Shown: positions 10,983-21,072, counted from the first letter of the stretch. The stretch: 64,000 nt of DNA from Phenylobacterium immobile (ATCC 35973) (GCF_001375595.1 NZ_CVJQ01000001.1:2569001-2633000); one strand, 5' to 3'. Translations and numbers: made by a program. Notes: generated by a model not told the origin, from the letters alone.

Positions 10983-12131
10983 ATGCCTGCAAACAAGACC
11001 ACCCTGCTGGCCGCTGCGACGGTGATCGTGGCTCTCGGCGCCGGCTACGGCCTGGCCCGGCTGACGGATCGCACACCGGCCCCGGCGGCGGAGGCTGACC
11101 ATGGCGACGAGCATGCCGGGGGCGGCGGAACGGTCGTCCGCCTCACTCCGCAGCAGGCCCGCGCCGCCGGCGTCGCCGTGGTGACGGTCGCCCTCGGCGG
11201 GGCCGGCGACCTCCGGCTGACAGGCCGTGTGGAAGCGGCGCCCAGCGCCCGTGCGGCGGTGGCGGCGCCGGTGTCCGGCGTCGTCGTCCGCGTGCTTGTC
11301 GCCCCTGGGACAAGCCTGGCCGCCGGCGGCGGCCTGGCCGTGATCCGCAGCGCCGAGGGGGCGACGCTTCACGCCGAAGCGATCGCCGCCGGCGCCGAGG
11401 CGGAAGCCGCGCGGGCTGCGCTAGCGCGAGAAGACCGGCTCTTCACCGCCGGCGTAACAGCGCGGCAAGACTGGGAGGCCGCCCGGGCTTCATCGGCGCG
11501 GGCCGGGGCCCAGGCTGTCGCGGCCCGCGCCAGGGCCGCCGCGGCCGGTGGGCCAAGCGCGGGTGGCGAGACGATGGTCCGCAGCCCCATCGGCGGGCTG
11601 GTGACGAACGTCCAGGTCGCGGCCGGCGGTTTCGTAGCCCAGGGCGGCGCAGTCGCTGACATCGCCGATCCCTCTCGCGTCGAGGTGCTGTTCAGCGCGC
11701 CAGCGGAGGCGGCCTCCCGGTTGCGGACCGGCGCCGCGTTGAAGGTCATCGGCCCGGACGGAGCGGAGGCTGACGCCGTGATCGTCGGCGTCGCGCCCCT
11801 CGCGCAAGGCGCCACAGGCGCGGCGATCGTCCGCGCGCGTCCGCTGGGCGCCGGCCTGACCCCTGGCGCCGCGGTCAGCGCGGCGATCGCCACCGACAGC
11901 GCCGGCTATCCCATGGTCCCGGCGGAGGCGGTCCAGACGCTCAAGGGCGCATCGGTCGTCTTCCTGGCGGAGACGAACGGCTTTCGGGCGCACCAGGTCA
12001 CCCCCGGGCGCTCGGGCGCAGGCATGACCCAGATCGTCGCAGGCCTGAAGGGCGGCGACCGCATCGCCGGCCGCGGAGCCTTCCTGCTCAAGGCGGAACT
12101 CGCCAAGGGCGAAGCCGGGCACGAGGACTGA
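10983..12131 (+). CDS. czcB: RND efflux periplasmic adaptor (CzcB-type membrane-fusion protein)
   Basis: A 382-residue adaptor linking the RND pump to the outer-membrane channel. N-terminal membrane anchor (residues 6-27), then a short acidic/His stretch EADHGDEHAGGG, a possible metal site. Barrel-sandwich/lipoyl halves (APVSGVVVRVLVAPGTSLAAG, MVRSPIGGLVTNVQVAAGG) flank an Ala-rich hairpin, followed by a beta-barrel and a C-terminal domain. The ATG at 10983 follows the upstream stop directly and gives the anchor at the N-terminus; a longer in-frame reading from 10830 would overlap the preceding gene by 150 bases and is unlikely. Confidence 0.9.
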   Translation: MPANKTTLLAAATVIVALGAGYGLARLTDRTPAPAAEADHGDEHAGGGGTVVRLTPQQARAAGVAVVTVALGGAGDLRLTGRVEAAPSARAAVAAPVSGVVVRVLVAPGTSLAAGGGLAVIRSAEGATLHAEAIAAGAEAEAARAALAREDRLFTAGVTARQDWEAARASSARAGAQAVAARARAAAAGGPSAGGETMVRSPIGGLVTNVQVAAGGFVAQGGAVADIADPSRVEVLFSAPAEAASRLRTGAALKVIGPDGAEADAVIVGVAPLAQGATGAAIVRARPLGAGLTPGAAVSAAIATDSAGYPMVPAEAVQTLKGASVVFLAETNGFRAHQVTPGRSGAGMTQIVAGLKGGDRIAGRGAFLLKAELAKGEAGHED

Positions 12132-12135
12132 CGCC

Positions 12136-15100
12136 ATGTTGAGCAAGCTCGTGGCGATGTCCGTGCGACATCGCATCGCCGTCGTGGTGATCACGCTCCT
12201 GGTAGCGGCCCTGGGCGTCTCCGAACTCTTCCGGTTGCCGATCGACGCGGTGCCGGACATCACCAACAAGCAGGTGCAGGTGACGACCATCGCGCCCGCA
12301 CTATCGCCGGAGGAGATCGAACAGCGTGTGACTTTTCCGGTTGAAACGGCGCTGAGCGGGATTCCGGGCCTGCTCGAGACAAGGTCCATTTCGCGCAACG
12401 GGTTCAGCCAGATCACGGCGGTGTTCGAGGAGCGGACAGACCTCTATTTCGCCCGCCAACAGGTCAATGAACGGATTGAGGCGGTTCGCGACGCGTTGCC
12501 CGCCGACGCCAAACCAACGATGGCCCCGGTCACCACCGGCCTTGGCGAAGTGCTGATGTGGACGGTGGAGTTTCGCGCCGTGAAAGGCGTCTTGGCCGGA
12601 ACGCCTGGGCCACAGCCCGACGGAAGCTACCTGACGCCCGAAGGCGAGCGCCTGGCCACACCGGCGCAGAAGGCGACATATCTTCGGACCGTCGAGGACT
12701 GGATCGTTTCCCCGCAGTTGCGCTCGACGCGCGGCGTCGCCGGCATCGATACGACCGGCGGCTACGTGAAGGAGTACGCCATCCGGCCTGACCCGGCGCG
12801 CCTAGCCGCCTACGGGGTGGGTCTGAACGAGTTGGTCGAGGCGGTGGAGCACGCCAATACGGTAGCCGGGGCCGGCGTCATTCGCCGCGGCGGCGAGGCC
12901 TTTGTCGTACGGGCCGACGCCCGCGTCAGTTCGCTGGCCGATCTCGCCGCGGCCCCGGTGACGAACCGGGGCGGCCTGGTCGTGCGGGTTTCAGACGTCG
13001 CCCAGGTCGAGCTTGGCCAGGCGGTGCGACTGGGGGCGGCGCAGGAGAACGGCGAGGAGGTGGTGATCGGCACCGCCCTGATGCTCGCCGGAGAGAACAG
13101 CCGCACGGTCGCGCGCGCCGTGAGCGAGCGTCTGACCGCCATCACGCCCTCGCTCCCGCGGGGCGTGGCGGTCAGGACCGTGCTGAACCGCACCGACCTG
13201 GTCGATCGGACGATCGCCACCGTCCAACGCAACCTGGCCGAGGGCGCGCTGCTGGTCATCGCCGTGCTGTTCTTCCTGTTGGGCAACGCCCGGGCCGCGG
13301 TCATCACCGCGCTGGTCATCCCACTCGCCTTCCTGATGGGCGTGATCGGGATGAACCGGTTCGGCGTCAGCGGGAATCTGATGAGTCTGGGCGCCCTGGA
13401 CTTCGGCCTGCTGGTCGACGGCGCGGTTGTGGTGGTGGAAAACACCCTGACGCGCATGGGCGTGCGGCGCGCCGCCGCCGGGCGTGATCTGACGACCAGT
13501 GAACGGCTGGAGGCGGCGGTCGACGCCGCCCAGCAGATGGTGCGGCCCGCCGCCTTCGGTCAGGCGATCATCCTCCTGGTCTATGCCCCGCTGCTGGCGC
13601 TGGAAGGCATCGAGGGCAAGATGTTCCAACCTATGGCCGCCACGGTCATGTTGGCCCTGGGCGGCGCGTTCATCCTGACCTTCACCTTCGTGCCCGCGAT
13701 GACCGCCCTGCTGGTGAAGCCACCGGCCCACGCGCATGAGACCCGGGCGGAGCAGGCGGCGCGAGGTTGGTTCGAACCCGCCACGCGCTGGGCGGCGGCC
13801 CGGCCAGGCAAGATCGCGGTCGGCGCACTGGTCGCGGTCGCGGTCGGCCTCGCGGCCTTCTCCACACTGGGACGGGAGTTCATCCCGACCCTTGATGAGA
13901 AGGACGTGCTTGTGCAGGCGCTGCGCGTGCCTAGCACGTCGCTGGAGCAATCCACCGAGATGCAGGGCCGGCTCGAGAGGGCTTTGAAGGGCGTGCCGGA
14001 GGTGGCCTTCGTCTTCTCCAAGACCGGGACAGCGGAGATCTCCACCGACCCCATGCCGCCCAGCATCAGCGACACCTTCGTCGTCCTGAAGTCGGAGAAG
14101 GCCTGGCCAGATCGCGGGGTCTCGAAGGCCGACGTGGTGGAAAAACTGGAGGCCGCGGCGGCGACCCAGATCGGCAACACCTACGAGATCACCCAGCCCA
14201 TCCAAATGCGTTTCAATGAGTTGATCTCCGGCGTGCGTTCGGATGTCGCCGTAAAGGTCTATGGCGACGACTTCGCCGCCATGGAGCGGACGGCGAACCA
14301 AATCGCCGGCGTGCTCGGGCGGGTGCGCGGCGCCGCCGACGTCAAGGTTGAGCAGGTCTCCGGCCTGCCCATGGTGACCGCCGAGGTCGATCGAGCAGCG
14401 GCCGCGCTCTATGGACTACATGCCGCCGACGCCGCCGACGCCGTGCAGATCGCCCTCGCCGGCCGCGAAGCGGGGCGGGTCTTCGAAGGCGATCGACGGT
14501 TCGACGTCGTGGTGCGTCTGCCTGAAGCGGCGCGTAATGACCTCGCGGTCGTGGCTCAAACGCCGCTGGCCGTAAACAATGGAGCGACCTTCGTGCCGCT
14601 GGGCTCAGTCGTGCGGTTCCGCGAGGGGGAAGGCCCGAACCAGATCAGCCGCGAGAACGGGAAGCGGCGGATCGTCGTGCAGGCCAATGTGCGCGGCCGC
14701 GACCTCGGCGGCTTCGTCAGGGACGCACGGGCAGCGGTGGCCAAGGACGTAAGCCTGCCAGCCGGCGCCTGGCTCGACTGGGGCGGTCAGTTCGAGAACC
14801 TGCAGCGGGCCGAGGCGCGGCTGGGGCTGGTGGTCCCGGTGGTGTTCGCCCTGATCGCCGTGTTGCTGTTCTTCGCCCTGGGCTCAGTCGGCCAGGCGGC
14901 GCTGGTGTTCGCCTGCGTGCCGCTGGCCCTGGTCGGCGGGGCGCTGGCGCTGCTGCTGCGCGGCCTGCCCTTCTCGGTTTCGGCCGCAGTCGGATTCATC
15001 GCCGTCTCCGGCGTCGCAACGCTCAATGGCCTGGTGCTGATGCAGGCGATTCGCGAACGGCTCGACGCCGGCATGGCGCCAACCGATGCCGCCGTCGAAG

Positions 15101-15339
15101 GCGCGATGGACCGGCTCCGGGCGGTCTTGACCACCGCCCTGGTCGCCATCCTGGGGTTCATGCCGATGGCCCTGGCTCACGGCGCCGGCGCCGAGGTGCA
15201 GAAGCCCCTGGCGACAGTGGTGATCGGCGGCCTCTTGACTGCGACCTTGTTGACCCTGGTGGTGCTGCCCACCTTCGCCGGCCGGGTCCTGGCCTGGCGG
15301 CGTCCGCTCAGCGGAGACGCAGACGCCGCAGCGCGCTAA
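12136..15339 (+). CDS. czcA: CzcA/CusA-family heavy-metal efflux RND transporter
   Basis: A 1067-residue inner-membrane proton/metal antiporter. Seen: N-terminal TM1 then FRLPIDAVPDITNKQVQV, typical of the HME-RND group; the TM4 signature LDFGLLVDGAVVVVEN at about residue 422, which in the published HME classification (DFG-x3-DGA-x3-VEN) fits the Co/Zn/Cd (HME1) class; and a second half repeating the domain (VPVVFALIAVLLFFALGS, LMQAIRERLDAGM). Twelve membrane segments are expected. It begins 4 bases after the adaptor gene. The metal range is inferred from the signature, not proven. Confidence 0.95.
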   Translation: MLSKLVAMSVRHRIAVVVITLLVAALGVSELFRLPIDAVPDITNKQVQVTTIAPALSPEEIEQRVTFPVETALSGIPGLLETRSISRNGFSQITAVFEERTDLYFARQQVNERIEAVRDALPADAKPTMAPVTTGLGEVLMWTVEFRAVKGVLAGTPGPQPDGSYLTPEGERLATPAQKATYLRTVEDWIVSPQLRSTRGVAGIDTTGGYVKEYAIRPDPARLAAYGVGLNELVEAVEHANTVAGAGVIRRGGEAFVVRADARVSSLADLAAAPVTNRGGLVVRVSDVAQVELGQAVRLGAAQENGEEVVIGTALMLAGENSRTVARAVSERLTAITPSLPRGVAVRTVLNRTDLVDRTIATVQRNLAEGALLVIAVLFFLLGNARAAVITALVIPLAFLMGVIGMNRFGVSGNLMSLGALDFGLLVDGAVVVVENTLTRMGVRRAAAGRDLTTSERLEAAVDAAQQMVRPAAFGQAIILLVYAPLLALEGIEGKMFQPMAATVMLALGGAFILTFTFVPAMTALLVKPPAHAHETRAEQAARGWFEPATRWAAARPGKIAVGALVAVAVGLAAFSTLGREFIPTLDEKDVLVQALRVPSTSLEQSTEMQGRLERALKGVPEVAFVFSKTGTAEISTDPMPPSISDTFVVLKSEKAWPDRGVSKADVVEKLEAAAATQIGNTYEITQPIQMRFNELISGVRSDVAVKVYGDDFAAMERTANQIAGVLGRVRGAADVKVEQVSGLPMVTAEVDRAAAALYGLHAADAADAVQIALAGREAGRVFEGDRRFDVVVRLPEAARNDLAVVAQTPLAVNNGATFVPLGSVVRFREGEGPNQISRENGKRRIVVQANVRGRDLGGFVRDARAAVAKDVSLPAGAWLDWGGQFENLQRAEARLGLVVPVVFALIAVLLFFALGSVGQAALVFACVPLALVGGALALLLRGLPFSVSAAVGFIAVSGVATLNGLVLMQAIRERLDAGMAPTDAAVEGAMDRLRAVLTTALVAILGFMPMALAHGAGAEVQKPLATVVIGGLLTATLLTLVVLPTFAGRVLAWRRPLSGDADAAAR

Positions 15340-15373
15340 GCTGACGCTTCAATGGCGACTGACCAAGGTGACC

Positions 15374-15724
15374 ATGCAAACCCTCCCGGAAGAGTTCACG
15401 AGCTTTCACGCCCACATCTACTTCGACCCCGCAGAAGTCGATGAGGCGCGCGCCATCGGCGATGCGGCGGCCTTGTTGTTCGGCGCGGACGTCGGCCGCT
15501 ACCATGTCGCGCCGGTTGGACCCCACCCGCGCGGCAGCTGCCAGCTCACGGTAGCCAAGGACCGGTTCGGCGAGCTCGCGCAATGGTTGGCGTTCAATCG
15601 CGGCGGCCTGACCATCTTCGCCCACGCCCTGACGCGGCAGGCCCTGGCCGATCATACCGAGCACGTGATCTGGTTCGGACCGAGCGAGACCCTCAACCTG
15701 GAGTTCTTCAACAGGGCGCCGTGA
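15374..15724 (+). CDS. DOPA 4,5-dioxygenase-family protein
   Basis: A 116-residue small extradiol-dioxygenase-like protein. It carries the family features FHAHIYFD near the N-terminus (His-x-His), YHVAPVGPHPRGSC in the middle and LTIFAHALT near the C-terminus; the His residues are candidate Fe(II) ligands. Bacterial members are mostly uncharacterised; a few act on catechol-type compounds. An in-frame GTG two codons earlier (15368) is an alternative start; the ATG at 15374 has AAGGTG placed 4 bases upstream. Downstream of the efflux operon by 34 bases in the same direction but functionally unrelated. Confidence 0.82.
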   Translation: MQTLPEEFTSFHAHIYFDPAEVDEARAIGDAAALLFGADVGRYHVAPVGPHPRGSCQLTVAKDRFGELAQWLAFNRGGLTIFAHALTRQALADHTEHVIWFGPSETLNLEFFNRAP

Positions 15725-15895
15725 GGGCGCCGTGATCGAAGATCTGTCGTCGCCGACGCGCCTGATCGGCCGGTGGGCGACGACTCTGCCTTGGAAACGG
15801 CCGCCGCGGCGTAAAGTCGGGGATCGGCATATGGGCGGCGGCGGGCGCCGGTGCTAAACGCCCTGCGTTCAATCGAGAACATGAGCAGGCTGGCG

Positions 15896-16231
15896 ATGAT
15901 CGAACCCGGGGCGACCTTCAAAGAAAACCTGGCGCAACTGCCGCCAGTCGACGGTGTTCGCCGCATCGACCTCTTCGACGACACCGGCTCAGTGGTCGCC
16001 AGCATCGAGAACCAGCCGGGCAAGCAAGGCTCTCTGGCGGTCTACCAACACCTGACGCAGGCCTTTGATCGTCTCGATGAAACGGCGGCGACCTATGGCC
16101 TGGCGCTCTTCGCCGAACACACGGCCGACGCCCGCAACCGACCAGGCGCGCACCCCAACATCGACCGCCTCATTGAGATCATCGCCGGCGCCGCCCCGTT
16201 GCGCCTTGCAATCGTCACAGCCAACGACTGA
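15896..16231 (+). CDS. DUF2322-like protein
   Basis: A 111-residue protein of unknown function whose pattern agrees with what I recall of the DUF2322 family: FKENLAQLPPVDGVRRIDL, IENQPGKQGSLAVYQHL, ALFAEHTADARNRPGAHPNI and a C-terminal IDRLIEIIAG. Three starts are possible in frame: GTG 15851, ATG 15881 and ATG 15896. I prefer 15896 because GAGCAGG (15883-15889) sits 6 bases before it. No signal peptide, probably cytoplasmic. The preceding 170 bases hold nothing I recognise. Confidence 0.7.
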   Translation: MIEPGATFKENLAQLPPVDGVRRIDLFDDTGSVVASIENQPGKQGSLAVYQHLTQAFDRLDETAATYGLALFAEHTADARNRPGAHPNIDRLIEIIAGAAPLRLAIVTAND

Positions 16232-16306
16232 TTCAAAGGGTGCGGATCCGCCCTTGTGTGTCCGCGTGCCCATGGTCGGTCGGCGCACTTTGCGCCTCGC
16301 AGGCGG

Positions 16307-17017
16307 CTATTCGGCGATCAGTTCCGGCTCCGGCTCGCCGAAGTTGAAGGTGATCGTCGCCTCAAGGCCGCCCGGGCGCAGGTCGATCTGCGCGGCGCCG
16401 CCCAGCGAACGCGCCAAACGGCTGATCAACAGCGAGCCGCTGCCAGACCGGGAGGCTTCCTTGAGGGGCGCCGCCACCGACTCTCGCCAATGGATGGCGC
16501 CGAGGTTGCTGTCGCCGTGGCATTCCACGACCAAGCGGCCCGTGGGTTTCGCCAGCGCGCCGTACTTCGCCGCGTTGGTGGCCAGCTCATGAAAGATCAG
16601 GCTGAGGCTGAGGGCGGCGTCTGGCGACACATAGAGGTCATCACCAAGCAGGGTGACTTGCCCGTTATCGTCGAGAAAGGGCTGAAGCTCGGCCTCGAGC
16701 GCGGTCTGCACGCTGACGGCCTGCACCTGACCCTGGAGCAGCAGGGCGTTGGTCCGCGCCATCGCCGCTATGCGTTGTCCAAAGGCGACCTGAAACTCCT
16801 CCACCGTATTAACCGTGCGAGCCGTGAGCCGTGAGAGCGCCAGGACGATGGCCAGCGTGTTCTGCAGCCTGTGGTGCAGCTCGCCTACGAGGATCGTGCT
16901 TTGCGCCGCGGTCTTCGTCATCGCATTGACGCGGTCCAGCAGGGCGTCGCTGCCCACAGGCGGACGGAAGCCATAGGAACCCACGGTGGGAAGCGTGTCT
17001 GATGTCTTGTCGCTCAC
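16307..17017 (-). CDS. HWE-type sensor histidine kinase without a sensory domain
   Basis: A 236-residue histidine kinase consisting almost only of the catalytic core. H-box GELHHRLQNTLAIVLALS with the phospho-acceptor His at about residue 49; the HWE/HisKA_2 N-box FHELATNAAKYGALAKP; the family's HWRES tryptophan segment; and a C-terminal SGSGSLLISRLARSLGG. There is no PAS, GAF or membrane segment, only about 40 preceding residues, so input must come from a partner. HWE kinases are common in alphaproteobacteria and often feed general stress signalling. No response regulator is adjacent; the nearest is the lone receiver at 21158. Confidence 0.9.
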   Translation of the reverse strand: MSDKTSDTLPTVGSYGFRPPVGSDALLDRVNAMTKTAAQSTILVGELHHRLQNTLAIVLALSRLTARTVNTVEEFQVAFGQRIAAMARTNALLLQGQVQAVSVQTALEAELQPFLDDNGQVTLLGDDLYVSPDAALSLSLIFHELATNAAKYGALAKPTGRLVVECHGDSNLGAIHWRESVAAPLKEASRSGSGSLLISRLARSLGGAAQIDLRPGGLEATITFNFGEPEPELIAE

Positions 17018-17130
17018 GCGGTACTCCGCCGCCGCCTCGGCGGGAGCGCACGCGGCGCTCAGTCGGCCGGTTCAGGTGAACGACCGATGGGGAGGATCAT
17101 AGCAGACCTTCACCATAGCCCTAAGCGCCC

Positions 17131-18039
17131 TCAGCGCTTCCTGGCGAGCGGGTGCTTTTCCTCGACCACGGCGCGCAGGCGATCACCCGCGACATGGGTG
17201 TAGATCTGGGTGGTGGCGATGTCAGCGTGGCCCAGCAGGGTCTGGACGACGCGGAGGTCGGCGCCGCCCTCCAGCAGGTGGGTGGCGAAGGCGTGGCGAA
17301 GGACGTGGGGGCTGACGCGGGCGGGGTCGACGCCAGCGTCGGCGGCGGCCTGGTCCAATAGCTGCGCGACCCGACGTGGAGTCAGGCGGCGGTCCTTGCC
17401 GCTGGACGGGAAGAGCCAAGGATTGGCCTTGTCGCCCGGCGGCAGGAAGGCCGGCCGCGCAGCGATATAGGCCTTCACCGCCGTGCGGGCGCGGTCGTTC
17501 AGGGGGGCGAGCCTCTCCTTGCCGCCCTTGCCCTTGACGATGAGGTAGGCGGGATCGCGGGCGACGGCGGCCAGCGTCAGGCTGGTCAGCTCGGAAATCC
17601 GCATGCCTGAAGCGTAAGCGAGCTCGACGAGGCAGCCCAGCCGCAGGCCCTGCGCGCCGTCGCGGGCGGCGGCGGCGGCGATGATGCGGTCAACCTCGTC
17701 GCGACTGAGCACCTTGGGTAACGGCCGACCCATACGCGGCGCCTCGACCCGGCGTGAGGGATCGTCGGCGCGCCAGCCCTCGCCGGCGGCGAAGCGGTAG
17801 AACTGGCGCAGCGCCGAGCGGCGGCGGGCGGCGGTGGCCGGGGCGACGCCGCGAGCGCCCAGGCTTTCGAAGTAGGCCTCGATGTCCGAGGCGCCGGCCT
17901 CACCCAGGACGATACGGCGCGCGGCCAGGAACTGGGCGGCGTCGGCCAGATCCTTCTCGTAGGCGATGAGGGTGTTGCGGGCGGCCGAGCGCTCGACCGC
18001 CATCATCTCCAGGAAGGCCTCCACCCAACCCTCGGTCAT
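17131..18039 (-). CDS. xerD: Site-specific tyrosine recombinase XerD
   Basis: XerD with XerC resolves chromosome dimers at dif. The 302-residue length is typical. N-terminal SAM-like core-binding domain (LEMMAVERSAARNTLIAYEK), then the catalytic domain with GMRISELTSL (first Arg), GKGGKERLAPL (Lys), HVLRHAFATHLLEGG (His-x-x-Arg), GHADIATTQIYTH (His and nucleophile Tyr at about residue 280). The ATG at 18039 gives the standard MTEGWVEAFLEMM start; sequence further upstream overlaps the neighbouring gene's end. The genome-wide housekeeping recombinase is more likely than an integrase: no attachment site or cargo is adjacent. Confidence 0.93.
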   Translation of the reverse strand: MTEGWVEAFLEMMAVERSAARNTLIAYEKDLADAAQFLAARRIVLGEAGASDIEAYFESLGARGVAPATAARRRSALRQFYRFAAGEGWRADDPSRRVEAPRMGRPLPKVLSRDEVDRIIAAAAARDGAQGLRLGCLVELAYASGMRISELTSLTLAAVARDPAYLIVKGKGGKERLAPLNDRARTAVKAYIAARPAFLPPGDKANPWLFPSSGKDRRLTPRRVAQLLDQAAADAGVDPARVSPHVLRHAFATHLLEGGADLRVVQTLLGHADIATTQIYTHVAGDRLRAVVEEKHPLARKR

Positions 18040-18052
18040 CAGGGGGTTTCCG

Positions 18053-19348
18053 TCATTTGAGCGCCAGCAGGCCTTCGGCGGCATAGGCGCGAGCCTCAGC
18101 CTCCAGGCCCGCAAGGTGCAGAGCGCGGACGATGCGGACCCGGTCGCCCATGGCGGGGCTGGCCGGGCTGGCGTCGAGGCTGGTCCACAGCGCCAGCAGC
18201 GCTGTCTCGCCCATCATCCGTTGCTGGGCGGCCCATTCCATGGCGAGCGTACGCGCCTGGGAGGCCTTGCCCTCGGCGCCGCCTAGCGCCGCGATGCGGC
18301 CACGCAAGGCCGGCTCCGCGTCGGGCTGCAGGGCGAAGAGCAGAAGGACGGCGCTGGCCAGGCGCGGGCGGGCGGTCTTGGCGTCCGCCGCCTCGGCGGC
18401 GGCGACCAGGCGCTCCAGCGCGCCGGGCGGCGGCGAGACGTTGGACACAAGCGCCGTCGTCACGTCAGCGAATTCGTTCTGGAGGATCGACCACTCGGGG
18501 CCGCCTGCGTCCTGGCCCGAGAGCGCAGCGGCCACAGCTGGGGCGCGAGCCACGCCGGTGAGGTCAAGGCCCAGACTGCGGGAAAGCGCATAGTCCAGGC
18601 CGTTACGGAGGGAGGCCGGGCCGGCGTCGCCGCCGCCAAGCCTGGCGCCCATCAGGCGGGCGAAGACAACGTCGCGCGCCTGGCTCTGGGCGATCTCGAA
18701 GGTGAGCTGAGCCTGGGCGACGCGGTCGGTGGTCGCCAGGCAGAAGGCGCGCAGGCGCAGCCAGTACACCTCATCGCGACCGACTCCCAAGGCGTCGGCG
18801 ATGGCGCAGGCCCGCGCATCATCGCCGGACAGCAGGGCCGCCTCGGCCGCGGCGTGAGACAGGTCGGAATTACGGTCGAGGCCAGGAGTGTTGGCGAGCA
18901 CGGCCTTCGCCGCGGTGACATCGCCCAGCGCCAGGAGGCCCGCCGCGCGGTCGCCAGCAAGGCCGGGTGAGTCGTGCGAACCTTGCGGCCCCGGTGCGCC
19001 TGTGGCGAGCACATGACGCGCCAACTGCCGGGCGGCCTGGGAGACCGGCTTGGCGGCGATCAACGGCAGGACGGCCTTGGCCGTCTCGATGGAGGCGCCG
19101 CGCCAGAGGTCCTGCGGCAGGCCGGTGGTGCGGCCAGGTGTGCTGAACGCGTCCGGAGCGGCCAGGACCGTGGTCTCGACCGGCTGAAGGCTGACGGTGT
19201 CGACGGTTGGTGGAACCGGCTCGGCCGGCGGCGACTCGCCGACAGGCAGCGGGGCGTCGATGACGACAACAGTGTCATCAGGGGACTGGGCCAGGGCCGT
19301 CGCCAGGGGGAGCAGGGCGAACGCGGCGATAAGAGCGAGGCGTTTCAT
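18053..19348 (-). CDS. Exported protein of unknown function, helical-repeat type
   Basis: A 431-residue protein with a signal peptide (MKRLALIAAFALLPLATALA), a Pro-rich linker to about residue 65, then Ala/Leu-rich helical sequence that looks like degenerate TPR/Sel1-type repeats (GDRAAGLLALGDVTAAKAVL, SHAAAEAALLSGDDARACA, WLRLRAFCLATTDRVAQAQL). No catalytic motif is visible. It sits 13 bases upstream of xerD in the same direction and is divergent from aroK. I do not recognise a named family. It is probably periplasmic; a scaffold role is only suggested by the repeats. Confidence 0.75.
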   Translation of the reverse strand: MKRLALIAAFALLPLATALAQSPDDTVVVIDAPLPVGESPPAEPVPPTVDTVSLQPVETTVLAAPDAFSTPGRTTGLPQDLWRGASIETAKAVLPLIAAKPVSQAARQLARHVLATGAPGPQGSHDSPGLAGDRAAGLLALGDVTAAKAVLANTPGLDRNSDLSHAAAEAALLSGDDARACAIADALGVGRDEVYWLRLRAFCLATTDRVAQAQLTFEIAQSQARDVVFARLMGARLGGGDAGPASLRNGLDYALSRSLGLDLTGVARAPAVAAALSGQDAGGPEWSILQNEFADVTTALVSNVSPPPGALERLVAAAEAADAKTARPRLASAVLLLFALQPDAEPALRGRIAALGGAEGKASQARTLAMEWAAQQRMMGETALLALWTSLDASPASPAMGDRVRIVRALHLAGLEAEARAYAAEGLLALK

Positions 19349-19414
19349 GAGATCACCCTAGGTGAGCCCGGCTGTTGGCGCGAGGGCATGGGCTCGTGTA
19401 AAGGCCAAGTCCTC

Positions 19415-19966
19415 ATGGATCGCTATGCACCGTTGCGCCGCCGCACCATCACCCTCGTGGGCTTGATGGGCGTGGGCAAGTCGAGCGTCGGCCGCCGGCT
19501 GGCGCAGACGCTGGAGATGCCGTTCCGCGACGCCGACAATGAGGTCGAAAGCGCTGCAGGGCGTTCCATCCCGGAAATCTTCGCCGAACTGGGCGAGCCG
19601 GCTTTCCGCGAAGGCGAGCGCCGGGTGATCGCCCGCCTGCTCGACGAGCCGCCGCACATTCTCGCCACCGGCGGCGGCGCTTTCATGAGCCCGGAGACGC
19701 GCGCCCTCGTGAAGGAAAAGGCGATATCGGTCTGGCTAAAGACGGATCTGGCCGTCCTGGCTCGTCGGGTGGGCCGCAAGGATAGCCGCCCTCTCTTGCG
19801 CGACGCCGATCCGTTGGAAGTCCTCAAGGCCCAAGCCGAGGTCAGATATCCCGTCTACGCCGAGGCGGACATCATGGTGGAGACCGGCGACGCCGCGCAC
19901 AACGTCAGCGTCGAACAGGTGATCGCGGCGCTCACCGCCCACATCGAAGGAAAGAGCGCGGCATGA
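19415..19966 (+). CDS. aroK: Shikimate kinase
   Basis: AroK phosphorylates shikimate at O3 in the chorismate pathway. 183 residues. Walker [17 protein letters not shown] at about residues 14-29, [11 protein letters not shown] (shikimate and Mg site), [19 protein letters not shown], the ATGGGAF glycine motif, and the lid Arg region GRKDSRPLL. The ATG at 19415 ([10 protein letters not shown]) is preferred; an ATG at 19388 would add nine residues. The stop overlaps the aroB start by 4 bases (ATGA), the usual aroKB coupling. Confidence 0.95.
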   Translation: MDRYAPLRRRTITLVGLMGVGKSSVGRRLAQTLEMPFRDADNEVESAAGRSIPEIFAELGEPAFREGERRVIARLLDEPPHILATGGGAFMSPETRALVKEKAISVWLKTDLAVLARRVGRKDSRPLLRDADPLEVLKAQAEVRYPVYAEADIMVETGDAAHNVSVEQVIAALTAHIEGKSAA

Positions 19967-21072
19967 TCCGCACCATCCCCGTCGGCCTGGGCGACCGCGC
20001 CTATGAAGTGCTGGTCGGCCCGGGCCTGCTCGGCGAGGCGGGGCTGCGCATCGCGCCCTTCCTGAAGCGCAAGCGCGTGGCCATCGTCAGCGACACCACC
20101 GTCTTCGCCCTGCATGGCCCGCGCCTGGTCGCCTCCCTGGCGGGAGCGGGCATCGAAACCCATCCGGTGCTGGTTGCGCCGGGCGAGCAGACCAAGAGCT
20201 TCGAAGGCCTGGCCGACGTCACCGACCGCCTGCTGGCGCTGAACCTCGACCGAGGCGATCTGATCGTGGCGTTTGGCGGCGGGGTGGTGGGCGACCTCGC
20301 CGGATTTGCGGCTTCGATCTTCAAGCGCGGGATTGGCTTCGTGCAGATTCCGACGACGCTGCTTGCGCAGGTGGATTCGTCTGTCGGCGGAAAGACGGCG
20401 ATCGACACGCCGCGGGGCAAGAATCTCGTCGGCGCCTTCCATCAGCCGCGGCTGGTGCTGGCCGACCTTGACGTGCTGGGCACCCTGCCCGCCCGCGAGA
20501 TGCGGGCAGGCTACGCCGAGGTGATCAAGTACGGCCTGCTGGGCGACTTCGCCTTCTTCGAGTGGCTGGAGGCCCATGGGCGTGAAGTTCTGGCGCTGGA
20601 GCCAAACGCTCTCGCCCACGCCGTTGCGCGGTCGGTCGCCATGAAGGCCGAGATCGTCGCCGAGGACGAGACGGAGCAGGGCCGTCGGGCGCTGCTTAAC
20701 CTCGGACACACCTTCGCCCACGCCTTGGAGTCCGAAACCGGGTTCGGCGACGCCTTGCTGCATGGCGAGGCCGTCGGCGCGGGCATGGCGCTCGCGTTCC
20801 GCTTTTCGGCGGCGCAAGGGCTCTGCCCGACGCAAGACGCGGCCCGCGCGGTCGCCGGCATCGCAGCCGCGGGGCTACCGACACAGCTCGACGCTCTGGT
20901 TGGCCACCCCTTCAAGACCGACGAACTCATCAGCCACATGGCGCAGGACAAGAAGGCGGAAGACGGACGCCTGACGTTCATTTTGGCGCGAAACATCGGC
21001 GACGCTTACGTCGCGCGTAACGTACCTGCCGCGGAGGTGCGCGAGTTCCTGGCGGCCGAAGGCGCGCAATAG
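19963..21072 (+). CDS. aroB: 3-dehydroquinate synthase
   Basis: AroB converts DAHP to 3-dehydroquinate using NAD and a divalent metal. 369 residues, normal. Seen: [18 protein letters not shown], the NAD-binding [38 protein letters not shown], the metal-binding [12 protein letters not shown]lu and the later [11 protein letters not shown] and [11 protein letters not shown]is residues, plus [14 protein letters not shown]. Translationally coupled to aroK. Confidence 0.97.
   Translation: MIRTIPVGLGDRAYEVLVGPGLLGEAGLRIAPFLKRKRVAIVSDTTVFALHGPRLVASLAGAGIETHPVLVAPGEQTKSFEGLADVTDRLLALNLDRGDLIVAFGGGVVGDLAGFAASIFKRGIGFVQIPTTLLAQVDSSVGGKTAIDTPRGKNLVGAFHQPRLVLADLDVLGTLPAREMRAGYAEVIKYGLLGDFAFFEWLEAHGREVLALEPNALAHAVARSVAMKAEIVAEDETEQGRRALLNLGHTFAHALESETGFGDALLHGEAVGAGMALAFRFSAAQGLCPTQDAARAVAGIAAAGLPTQLDALVGHPFKTDELISHMAQDKKAEDGRLTFILARNIGDAYVARNVPAAEVREFLAAEGAQ

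Noticed and set aside
12991..14301. 436-codon minus-strand frame opposite czcA
   Set aside because: Shadow frame; the His/Gln/Arg-rich product has no recognisable fold.
17131..18039. XerD-like recombinase as island integrase
   Set aside because: Sequence and length fit the housekeeping XerD; no attachment-site repeat, cargo or tRNA adjacent.
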